DNA from: Lachnospiraceae bacterium
GTDB lineage: Bacteria; Bacillota; Clostridia; Lachnospirales; Lachnospiraceae
Direction of reading: 5' to 3'
NCBI GenBank assembly: GCA_016286555.1
Contig: JAEETA010000017.1
Coordinates: forward strand, 1-55,844
Length of the DNA stretch: 55,844 bases
The position numbers and the translations under genes were made by a program. The notes below the pieces were generated by a model. It saw nothing but the letters and a program-made list of their open reading frames with translations, made no database searches and was not told the origin of the DNA. Within the stretch, counting starts at the first letter, position 1, and each line of letters begins with the position of its first letter. This document shows, one piece after another, positions 8,701-15,258 of this stretch.

Positions 8701-10238
8701 CGTCCCGCTCTGGAATTATTACAGTTAATGAATATTCCGGCATTTTCGCTGAAGCCATCTGTACTTGGTATAGCATATCCTAATACTGTAGCCGTACAGT
8801 TTTGTTCTATGTCAAGAGTATCGCAATAGATTCCATATGCTGTGGGGCCTGAATCCAAACCAAGTACTTCATCAGCCTTTCCTGTAATACTTCCACTACT
8901 ACCTGCCTTTATGCTTATTCCGCCGCCATAGACTTGAATACCCCTGCTGATAGTTACGCCACCGGTTGATTCACCGATCAAGGAACCACTTCCGTCTAGG
9001 ACAAGATTTCCGTTATAAATTTCAATTCCTGTCTGATTATGGCATACCTGTTGACCAACTGTCTTTGCTGTTACAACTGCATCCTTAATAACAACATTGT
9101 AATCACCCACATTTTCTGTTCTTAAACCGTGACTGTAAGCATAATGAGTTGAAGATGAGCTGTTGCTTCCACCGAAAAGGCTAATCGTTCCATCAGAAAA
9201 GTCCACCGAATTTCCGGCCTTTGCTAAAACCCACATCCCGTAGGAATAAAAATTTTGCGTGTAGGGGTTTATGCGATTTCCTCCTCGTGCTGTGAGCGTT
9301 CCGCCGGTCACTTTTACCTCACCACCCGAATTATTGATCAGTTTTGCAACATCGATACCCGCTGTATATCCGGTTGAGGTTGTTGCATGATTATCACTAA
9401 GATTTCCACCATTTGCATATAATGATCCATCTGATAATTCCAAGTTACCTGAATATAGTCCAAAACTGCAAAGAACTATATTACCGGCCGTATCTACGCT
9501 AACGTTCCCTCCGATAGCATTAACTTCTGCGCTTTTTTGCCAATATTTTTCAGCTGCATATATACCGGCACTCATGGGATACCCAGTAGTAGTTTGCGTT
9601 ATGTTCACATCTCCGCCTTCTGCTTCGATGGTAAGCGTTCCGCCACTCTGTTCCTCGATGGTAAGTGTACCGGTACAGTAGATGCCGGCAGCGCGGTAGG
9701 TTACAGAATCTCCAAAAGGTGAACCGTAAGCATACAATAATGGGCTTTTTCCAGGGGCATTTCTAATGGTCAGGTTTCCATCCACATAAATTCCATACGC
9801 TTCATTTTGAGTGGCACCATAAGGAAAAGTCCCGGATAAGTAATTATCATCGTCACCAGTCCAGTTACATTCCAAAACGATGTCCCCATTTGCATAAAAG
9901 GCGGTGTATTTTCCGCTTTGACCGGGAATCTCAAACTTACAGTTACTATCGTTGAACCCACTCTCCATTAAATGATCTAGTCTTAGAACACCATTATCAT
10001 AAGACGCAAATGATGAATAAGTAGTGCCAACTAGACTGATTGCATTACCGCCATTGTATTCACCCGGATCCGACATCAAGATCTGTGTCGCAACCGCAGC
10101 TTCTGCAACAGGTGCATAGTCCAGCCCCTCGGCAATCCCTGCAGGCATGGGAAGTACGCCCAATACCGTCACTGCAAACAGTGCCAGCATCAGTACCGAT
10201 CCCAGGACTCGTTTTTTGATGATGCTTTTGTGTCTCAT
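5745..10238 (-). CDS. Large surface protein: beta-helix region, Ig-like domains and three C-terminal DUF4214 modules
   Basis: A 1497-residue exported protein. The signal peptide is MRHKSIIKKRVLGSVLMLAL with an AEAA-type cleavage region near residue 50. Residues about 60-720 consist of short repeating Gly/Asn/Thr strands (LTIEEQSGG, LEISDGSLYANGG-like), suggesting a right-handed beta-helix. Several Ig-like/MBG-type modules follow, including a Big_2-like one (SSSDTSVATVG, TTIKAVY). A Pro-Asp-Pro-Thr linker near residue 1215 leads to three DUF4214 modules (about 1232-1497) with RxxD/E-G-xxxW and SPEF motifs. DUF4214 occurs in secreted proteins but its function is unknown. The start at 10238 has GGGAGGG; the longer frame to 10364 lacks a Shine-Dalgarno sequence. 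DNA for the N-terminal half looks more AT-rich than the C-terminal half. Probably controlled by the adjacent two-component system. Confidence 0.85.
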   Translation of the reverse strand: MRHKSIIKKRVLGSVLMLALFAVTVLGVLPMPAGIAEGLDYAPVAEAAVATQILMSDPGEYNGGNAISLVGTTYSSFASYDNGVLRLDHLMESGFNDSNCKFEIPGQSGKYTAFYANGDIVLECNWTGDDDNYLSGTFPYGATQNEAYGIYVDGNLTIRNAPGKSPLLYAYGSPFGDSVTYRAAGIYCTGTLTIEEQSGGTLTIEAEGGDVNITQTTTGYPMSAGIYAAEKYWQKSAEVNAIGGNVSVDTAGNIVLCSFGLYSGNLELSDGSLYANGGNLSDNHATTSTGYTAGIDVAKLINNSGGEVKVTGGTLTARGGNRINPYTQNFYSYGMWVLAKAGNSVDFSDGTISLFGGSNSSSSTHYAYSHGLRTENVGDYNVVIKDAVVTAKTVGQQVCHNQTGIEIYNGNLVLDGSGSLIGESTGGVTISRGIQVYGGGISIKAGSSGSITGKADEVLGLDSGPTAYGIYCDTLDIEQNCTATVLGYAIPSTDGFSENAGIFINCNNSRAGRIQSGRVTGKVELNEEHNPRLRGIWIVNGVFEIDGGIVETIGAGVLSSGANCKVIIRGGQSTFDGGGTNGIGFTGYTGGSNINMANLCVFGGSLTVKGRLKALTNCVLDGSIIKSSNNYNGSGTIYLDGCCVNGNNASYKYLFCKSGTAVATGIGNKAIEQVYTNTAISTSVSDTFDGKNPGEFRYLVGGAATVSGTSHSTTVSNFAVNSTTGDVTATLSNMHIGDVVTLPVSVRSENYAPFIRNVVVTIVGTPISGATINLGTQNVYNGSSQNVVITSVQIGDTPVTYTITSGGTATNVGNNTLTITGTGNYSGTRTATWSLQKATPTVSDFNNITATTNRSYTGSAQSVTAPALKSGRNGAGAVTVYYTGTAGTSYTKSATAPTGSGTYSVTFDVANGTNYNAVSNLAYGTLTIAPVAYTGTTSVARDVRAERAQQNLTVTLPALPEGGAYGVPVFTNDFVTAASVNGTTLTFSVSAKTANTAAFVTIPVTGCRNYNNYNVTVNVTARALGNAGVSITEGNKSLTYGTTGFAFHGTVTNPGGGTGTWTWSSSDTSVATVGATTGVITIAKVGTTTIKAVYESETTRGEATVTLTVTKAAPTVTAPTARTGLVANGSAQALVNAGSATGGTLKYALGNESAATGNYDTAIPTGTSAGTYCVWYKVFGDTNHSDSAAAKVTVSIAAPAPAPDPTPDPTPDPTPDPTPDPTPDPDDDWIDDGTVSSFVTRLYHVFLDRKPEQEEVDGWTDQIVGGSLTAGQAAAGFIFSPEFIDRNMCNSHFLDYLYLGLFNRAADDDGKNGWTFLIDEGYSREMVVQGFLTSPEFFNLCETYDVNPGTGLANVPALGTIQTDHCTIAGCPNDAPVKILVIGLYDTVFQRVPEQEEVDFWVTLMSIHRPDVTARVMVNSFLNGEEYANLNRNNGDYIRDLYHAIFNRDADEGGFNDWLNRLENEGWTREQVLNGFTGSPEFIDQCHHAGIEIGGEI
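6557..6640 (-). repeat. Pro-Asp-Pro-Thr linker repeat
   Basis: Tandem 12-bp units encode a PDPT linker between the Ig-like modules and the DUF4214 modules of the large surface protein. The units vary only at third codon positions. Confidence 0.75.
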
Positions 10239-10339
10239 TTTACCCTCCCTTGAAATGATGATTGTGCTCTTTCTTTGGACCGAGCATAGTGTCCCCAGTC
10301 TTCCTCTCCATTCTGTCACATAATCGCCTTCTCCACTAT

Positions 10340-10355
10340 GTACGAAAGTACAGGT
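10340..10355 (-). promoter_or_regulatory. Candidate response-regulator site upstream of the surface protein
   Basis: On the plus strand this reads GTACGAAAGTACAGGT: a GTAC-N4-GTAC inverted repeat with a conserved AGGT flank. It lies about 100 bp upstream of the surface-protein ATG and is preceded on the minus strand by TTGTCA, a possible -35. A 15-of-16 match occurs upstream of the histidine kinase at 13262-13277. Confidence 0.55.
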
Positions 10356-10372
10356 TGACAACAAAAATTACA

Positions 10373-10410
10373 TCAAAAACGCCCCGGGATAAATCTCATC
10401 CCGAGGCGTT
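10373..10410 (-). terminator. Intrinsic terminator after the response regulator
   Basis: Minus-strand stem AACGCCTCGGGAT / ATCCCGGGGCGTT (one G-T wobble) followed by TTTGATG, directly after the response regulator stop. It separates the two-component system from the surface-protein promoter. Confidence 0.75.
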
Positions 10411-10423
10411 CCATGTCTGTTTG

Positions 10424-11047
10424 TTATTCCGGTACCACCAGGCCTCCTGTCCTGGCCTTGACAGCCAGCTCCAGGCGGGAGCGGAAGCCGGTCTTCTGCA
10501 TCATGTTGGAGATGTGCATCTTTACGGTGCGTTCCGAGATCCCCAGCTTATCAGCGATCTCCTTGTTGGAGTAGCCGGCGGTGAGTTCCCGCAGGACCTC
10601 TGCCTCCTTATCGGTAAGCTCTGTGCTGACCGCATTTCCCAGCCGCACTTCCGGAGGACTGTCGGGGTAGACGGACTCTCCGTTCATGGTCCTGCGCATG
10701 ATCTCCAGGATGGGCTGCTCCTGCACCTCCTTGTACCAGAAGCTCTCGGCGCCGATGCTCCTGGCTCTGTCGATGTAGGAAAGTTCCGGCATGGAGGTAA
10801 CGATGAGGATCCTGGTCTCGGGACGGATGTCCTTGATGAGACGTGCTGCCTCCAGGCCGCTCACCCCCTCGGTCATGACGATGTCCATGATGATAAGGTC
10901 CACGTATTTTTTTCCGACGAACTCCACCGCCTCCTGCGCTGTGTTTAAGGATCCCATGAGTTCGAACTCCTCCGAGTCGTTCACTGCTCTCTCAAACACC
11001 TGCCTGGACATCAGGAAGTCATCTACGATCAACACTCTGTAGGACAT
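10424..11047 (-). CDS. NarL/LuxR-family response regulator
   Basis: A 207-residue cytoplasmic regulator. The receiver domain (1-120) has the acidic pocket at Asp9/Asp10, phospho-acceptor Asp55 in LIIMDIVM, the Thr of IVTSMPE and Lys in WYKEV. The LuxR-type HTH (about 145-200) shows LTDKEAEVLRELTAG, SNKEIADKLGISERTVKMHISNM. GGAGGT precedes the ATG. It lies 41 bp downstream of the histidine kinase gene on the same strand and is almost certainly its partner. The likely target site is the GTAC-N4-GTAC motif upstream of the kinase and of the surface protein. If the kinase is broken by its amber codon, this regulator may lack its normal input. Confidence 0.92.
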   Translation of the reverse strand: MSYRVLIVDDFLMSRQVFERAVNDSEEFELMGSLNTAQEAVEFVGKKYVDLIIMDIVMTEGVSGLEAARLIKDIRPETRILIVTSMPELSYIDRARSIGAESFWYKEVQEQPILEIMRRTMNGESVYPDSPPEVRLGNAVSTELTDKEAEVLRELTAGYSNKEIADKLGISERTVKMHISNMMQKTGFRSRLELAVKARTGGLVVPE

Positions 11048-11088
11048 ACTCTACCTCCGGGAAAAAGCTCGGCATTTCCCATCAATCG

Positions 11089-12663
11089 CTATCTCATCAG
11101 TCTCAGAGTCATGCGGAATCTCGGCTTGCTTTCGATTTCCATGGTGCCGCCTGCCGCTTCCACTTTACGACGCAGGTTGCGCAGACCTCCGCCCTCCCGG
11201 ATCTCTCCGGCATCCACATTTTTACTTTCACCGTTATTCTCAAATACCAGTGTATAGCCTTCCCCATCCTCGGTAACGGTGATATAGGCCTCGTCCCCTG
11301 TGGTATGGCCGGATACATTGGTCACATGAACAGAGATTGCCGTATCGATGATGCTAATATATCGCTCATCCGCAGGAATCCTGCCACGGAGGATCGGATT
11401 GACTCCCATAGACCCGGACTGCGCAAAGCATTCCGGATAAGCCTCTTCCAGTTCTGCTTCCCCCAGCGTTTTTTCGGAAAAGCTATCCGGCGAGGCGCCT
11501 TCCAAAGGTTGCCGTTCCTTCCGGAGCTTTGCTGCGGATACAGCCTTTCCTTCGAAAGGAGCTTCCACCTGCGCAGTGATCCCGGCAAAGAACCGGTCCC
11601 ACGCCCTGTGCAGTGTCTCTCGATCCACCTCACCGGGACAGAGAATCGCCCGCTTCGTCATCAGGAGACAACGCCCCAGGCTGTCATGGATCCAGGTCTT
11701 CACCTTCAGTGCCTCCCCCTCCAGGGACAGGTACCCGGCGATGCCCGCCAGTCCGTGCTCTGCGGCTCTTTCTTTTTTCCAAAGGTTTGCTAAAAAAGCA
11801 TTCTGCAACGGATACTCGGCAGACAGCTCCATGGTCTCGGTCTCATCCTCTTCCCGCACCGAGATGGCTGCACCGATGGCTTCCGGCGTGCCCATTTCCG
11901 CAACCGCACGATCAATGACAGAGCAACTGCCTTCACGGGCAACCTCCTCTCCGAGATCCGCTTCCACGATCATGCGGAAAGATACGGCATCCTCGGTCTG
12001 TCCTGCATATACCTTCACATAGCAGGCACTCTGTGCCTCTTGCAGGATCTTCTCGAAGAGCTGGTATGCATAGATGATCAGCAATGCAGGGACATCCGCC
12101 TTACCGGATTCCTCGTAACCGGTAGAGAGCCCTGAGAGCTGATAATAGTCAAAGGTTTCCTTGATGGAAAGAGAAAGCTCGGTGGTGGAAAGCAGACCTC
12201 TGCTGTCGGCGATCAGCTCGAGATTGCAGCGCCGCTTGGCATAGGCAGCAAGGCAGGAAAGGTGAATGAGGCTTTCCTGAAAGGCATCCCCCTCCTTGTC
12301 CCAAAGTTTCTCGTAGGACTCCCTTGCGGAATCATACTCGTCCTGAATCGTGTCAAACACACTATTTCTGATCCAGTCTTTCTCCTCTATCAGGGATCTG
12401 GAAGGAATGAGGCCGATGGCAATGCAGCTCTCCCAGATGCCGATGTACTGGAGCAGGATCACCTCCTGAATATTGAAGAGGGAAATCCCCATGATCCTGG
12501 GGCTGGAGCCGCCTCTGAGGTAATACCAGATCCAGAGCAGGACACCGATGCTCTCCACCACAATGGGAAGAGCGATGTATTTTTTGCAGGAAGAGATACG
12601 GCAGCGATGGAACACCATCAGAATGGCAGAAAGTCCCAGAAGCGCATACCAGGCGATGACCAC
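11089..12663 (-). CDS. Histidine kinase, C-terminal part (HisKA_3-like and HATPase), downstream fragment of an amber-split gene
   Basis: Catalytic half of a NarL-type sensor kinase. The piece opens with further transmembrane segments (YALLGLSAILMVF; PIVVESIGVLLWIWYYL). The phospho-acceptor helix follows with WIHDSLGRCLLMTKR, His being the expected phosphorylated residue, and then an HATPase region with an N-box-like VTNVSGHTTG, a VFENNG turn and GGGLRNLRRKVEAAGGTM. The frame runs without interruption upstream to a TAG at 12715-12717 and beyond it into the N-terminal membrane piece (12715-13224), so both are probably one gene. If translated alone it would have to use GTG at 12663 or reinitiate; no good Shine-Dalgarno sequence is seen there. 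The partner response regulator lies 41 bp downstream. Confidence 0.8.
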   Translation of the reverse strand: MVIAWYALLGLSAILMVFHRCRISSCKKYIALPIVVESIGVLLWIWYYLRGGSSPRIMGISLFNIQEVILLQYIGIWESCIAIGLIPSRSLIEEKDWIRNSVFDTIQDEYDSARESYEKLWDKEGDAFQESLIHLSCLAAYAKRRCNLELIADSRGLLSTTELSLSIKETFDYYQLSGLSTGYEESGKADVPALLIIYAYQLFEKILQEAQSACYVKVYAGQTEDAVSFRMIVEADLGEEVAREGSCSVIDRAVAEMGTPEAIGAAISVREEDETETMELSAEYPLQNAFLANLWKKERAAEHGLAGIAGYLSLEGEALKVKTWIHDSLGRCLLMTKRAILCPGEVDRETLHRAWDRFFAGITAQVEAPFEGKAVSAAKLRKERQPLEGASPDSFSEKTLGEAELEEAYPECFAQSGSMGVNPILRGRIPADERYISIIDTAISVHVTNVSGHTTGDEAYITVTEDGEGYTLVFENNGESKNVDAGEIREGGGLRNLRRKVEAAGGTMEIESKPRFRMTLRLMR

Positions 12664-12714
12664 ATAGTTCAGGATCCGGTAAGTGGTGGTGTAGCCCTCA
12701 TCCGTGTACCGGAT

Positions 12715-13224
12715 CTACATCGCCAGTTCATGAAAGTCATTGGTCAGATACAGCAGAATAAGCAGGAAGGACAGTCCCATGAGTACCAGGGATACCTTTT
12801 TATTTCTCCGCAGATCCTTCCGGTTTGCAAAATCAGATATTCCTCGGGATACAGGGCGGACGGAATCCCCTCCGCCGATGTTGATCCCTGCACCAAAGGA
12901 CAGCACGGGCAGGGTGATGATGGGAATATAATACGCATACCACAAAAGCCTGTAAACCACCTCCTGAGGGGTATCCAGACTGTAGCGGAAAAAGCGCAAC
13001 ACAAAGAGCAGGAACAGCATCAGGCCGCCGGTCTGCAGGCTGCGCCGGATATACGGTTCCACGATTTCTTTTCCCAGTGAGACGGTCCAGAACACAGCCA
13101 GTGCCATGTAGGAGAAGGAGGTAACATGCTGAATGGGCGTAAACACGCTCACGATGTTCCAGACTTCCGTCAGCACGAACCAGACCGCCACGATGATAGA
13201 TGTTTTTTGTCTTCCTTTTACCAT
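12715..13224 (-). CDS. Histidine kinase, N-terminal membrane sensor part, ends at in-frame TAG
   Basis: About 169 residues, nearly all transmembrane: five or more hydrophobic helices (TSIIVAVWFVLTEVWNIV, FSYMALAVFWTV, GGLMLFLLFVLRFF, WYAYYIPIITLPVLSFGA, KVSLVLMGLSFLLILLYL), ending TNDFHELAM then TAG. The YYIPxxxxPxLSF and LTNDxH motifs are familiar from Lachnospiraceae seven-helix histidine kinases, where the chain continues through further helices into the kinase domain. Here the downstream sequence continues in the same frame after the TAG. The ATG at 13224 (GGTGGA upstream) is preferred over the TTG at 13260, which has no Shine-Dalgarno sequence. Read through the TAG, the product would be about 711 residues. 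Confidence 0.78.
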   Translation of the reverse strand: MVKGRQKTSIIVAVWFVLTEVWNIVSVFTPIQHVTSFSYMALAVFWTVSLGKEIVEPYIRRSLQTGGLMLFLLFVLRFFRYSLDTPQEVVYRLLWYAYYIPIITLPVLSFGAGINIGGGDSVRPVSRGISDFANRKDLRRNKKVSLVLMGLSFLLILLYLTNDFHELAM

Positions 13225-13261
13225 GAATCTATCATTCCACCAAAACCGTAATTCCCGCAAC

Positions 13262-13277
13262 GTACAAAAGTACAGGT
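13262..13277 (-). promoter_or_regulatory. Candidate response-regulator site upstream of the histidine kinase
   Basis: GTACAAAAGTACAGGT on the plus strand, 15 of 16 identical to the copy at 10340-10355. It lies 38 bp upstream of the kinase ATG in a 57-bp intergenic gap, so it would fit autoregulation of the two-component operon. Confidence 0.55.
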
Positions 13278-13281
13278 ATGT

Positions 13282-14259
13282 CTATTTTTTCTTTCCGGGC
13301 TGACCGGTTTTTTTCTGGATCTCCTCCAGGAACTCTCTGTATCTGTCGGTGGTGGTCATGTTGGGGTTGCCCCGCACCATGGAACGCACCAGGAAATCCT
13401 TCACGGAGGACATCCGGTCGTGCTCTTCCAGCATCCGCCGGAAGCGCAGCTGTGACTCCGTCATCTCATCCCGCATTTTCTGGATGGATTCGGTGGGCAG
13501 TGCTTCCCTGTACCGGTCTTTCAGAAGGTTCATCTTCTGCTCGGTTTCAGCCTTCCAGTTCTCCCAGCTCTCCTGGGTTCTGTCAGTGATGTCATCGACC
13601 TTCTGGTTCAGCTCATCCAACTTCTGGGAGAGGGATTCTTTCATCTGCTCGATGTCCTGAGAGCCCAGAGCGATGACCACATCCAGGCGCTTCTGCAGTC
13701 TGCCCATCTCCGCTCTGGCCTCTTCCATGCGGACCAGGATATTGCGCAGGTCGATGGCAGCCTTCACGGAAAGGCTCAGGTCCACGAGAAATCCTGCCAT
13801 CAGCAGGTCCGTGATCACGGTAAGCACATGCTCCGGGATCTTCAGCACCACACCGGATACCGCCTTGTGCAGCACCAGGTTGATGAAGAGGGTAGCGACG
13901 CCCCAGGCGATGCTGGAGCTTAAACAGATGTGCCCGCGGTAGTTGAAGCGCTTTGGCGTATAGTCCCAGTATCGCACCTTGAAGATCCGCAGCATCAGTT
14001 CTCCCGTGACGAGCTCCAGCAGGGTGGCCGCAAACATTCCCGACAGGAATGTCAGAACCAGATTTCCTTTGCAGGGGATGGCAGCAAAGAGCATGATGAT
14101 CCCGCCGCTTCCGTAGATAGGAAGAAAGGGGCCCCGAAGGAAGCCCCTGTTCACGAATCTGTGCTGCTTGGCAGACACATAGCATGTCTCCCAGATCCAA
14201 CCCACCAGACAATATACAAAAAAGAAAAAGATCCATTGTATCGCAGTATATTCAGCCAT
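13282..14259 (-). CDS. Membrane protein of the putative ABC-transporter type IV permease family with C-terminal coiled coil
   Basis: 325 residues. Five or so membrane helices fill residues 1-165, with family motifs YCLVGWIWETCYVS, NRGFLRGPFLPIYGSGG, ELVTGELMLRIF and RYWDYTPKRFNYRGHICLSSSIAWG. These match the family named putative ABC-transporter type IV, common in Clostridia. The remainder (about 180-325) is a charged helical, probably coiled-coil domain (RMEEARAEMGRLQKRLD, SQKLDELNQKVDD). The real function is unknown; there is no ATPase gene next to it. The start at 14259 has AAAGGGA upstream. It follows the CobW-like genes at a 60-bp distance. Confidence 0.8.
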   Translation of the reverse strand: MAEYTAIQWIFFFFVYCLVGWIWETCYVSAKQHRFVNRGFLRGPFLPIYGSGGIIMLFAAIPCKGNLVLTFLSGMFAATLLELVTGELMLRIFKVRYWDYTPKRFNYRGHICLSSSIAWGVATLFINLVLHKAVSGVVLKIPEHVLTVITDLLMAGFLVDLSLSVKAAIDLRNILVRMEEARAEMGRLQKRLDVVIALGSQDIEQMKESLSQKLDELNQKVDDITDRTQESWENWKAETEQKMNLLKDRYREALPTESIQKMRDEMTESQLRFRRMLEEHDRMSSVKDFLVRSMVRGNPNMTTTDRYREFLEEIQKKTGQPGKKK

Positions 14260-14281
14260 ATCTTTCCCTTTGAGATGTTCT

Positions 14282-14320
14282 TGTGCGATGTTTCTGTGCG
14301 ATGTTTCTGTGTAAAGTTTC
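14282..14320. repeat. Three tandem 13-bp repeats
   Basis: TGTGCGATGTTTC occurs twice exactly (14282-14294, 14295-14307) and once diverged (TGTGTAAAGTTTC, 14308-14320), filling the gap between the CobW-like gene stop and the next start. Confidence 0.8.
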
Positions 14321-15258
14321 TATGAGAAGGTAATGACGGCGTTCTTGGGCTCTCTGGATTTCTCCACGGAAACCGCATGGAGCACAGGGCCTTCCCCATC
14401 ATAATCTTTGAAAAACTCTTTCGTCACGGTAGCCGTCACCACCACCCAGTCCTTGTCATGGATGGAATCTGCCTCCGCATATTCACAGGCGTATCCCAGA
14501 AATGCCATATCATCGGCACAACAGGTCATGGCCATACGGCCGGGGATGAAATATCCCTTGGGGAAATCATCGGGGCGCATGCACAGGGCCTGGAACACGA
14601 TGGTCTTGCCCACATAGCGCTCTGCGTGATCCATGGCATCCAGGTACCAGATACCGTAGGTTTTTTCATCCAGCACGATCTCCTGCTGGTCCAGGCTATA
14701 GGGCAGATCTTCCTCAAAGATCTCGTTGATCTCTCCCTTGGAGTCCTCAAAGACCACATCGGCGGTAGGCGCCACGGCCTTCACATTCCTGCGGTAGGAC
14801 GGGAGCTGATCCCGAACGGTATCGCAGCGGTTAAAGATGATGAGCTCGGACTTCCGGAGCATCTCCGCCAGCAGGCTCTTCATGTTGGTGTAGTACATGG
14901 GGAAGGTGGATCCGTCGATCAGGGTGATCTGCTGATCCAGCCGCCAGTTCCAGGGGAGTTTCATCTCCTTGGCATTCCACATACCGTTCCACTCCACAAT
15001 GATGCGGTCCGGCTTGTACTCCCGCTCCAGTCTGGAGAGCTCCGCGGGAACGAAAGCGCTCTGCTCCGGGATCACCACCAGATCGGTCCTGCTGCGCTCC
15101 AGGAGGGGAATATCATACTCATTCTCCCCTTCCTCACACAGCAGCAGCAGTGTTCTTCCTTTGATCTGAAAATAGTTCTGGGCGAGGGTGAACTTAATGA
15201 ACTCCGTCTTACCGCTCTCCAGAAATCCATTGATCATATAGACAGATTTGGTTTTCAT
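14320..15258 (-). CDS. CobW-like GTPase with C-terminal DUF1980-type domain
   Basis: 312 residues. A P-loop GFLESGKT (11-18) heads a CobW/COG0523-like G domain, with a guanine-specificity-like NRCD near residue 145. The C-terminal part (about 205-312), with GRMAMTCCADDMAFLGYACEY, resembles the DUF1980/TIGR03943 domain, usually found with predicted permeases in zinc-related loci. The gene overlaps the upstream CobW gene by ATGA (15255-15258), so the two are translationally coupled and probably act together in metal delivery. The paired arrangement suggests Zn2+ or another transition metal; no metal-responsive operator was recognised. Confidence 0.78.
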   Translation of the reverse strand: MKTKSVYMINGFLESGKTEFIKFTLAQNYFQIKGRTLLLLCEEGENEYDIPLLERSRTDLVVIPEQSAFVPAELSRLEREYKPDRIIVEWNGMWNAKEMKLPWNWRLDQQITLIDGSTFPMYYTNMKSLLAEMLRKSELIIFNRCDTVRDQLPSYRRNVKAVAPTADVVFEDSKGEINEIFEEDLPYSLDQQEIVLDEKTYGIWYLDAMDHAERYVGKTIVFQALCMRPDDFPKGYFIPGRMAMTCCADDMAFLGYACEYAEADSIHDKDWVVVTATVTKEFFKDYDGEGPVLHAVSVEKSREPKNAVITFS

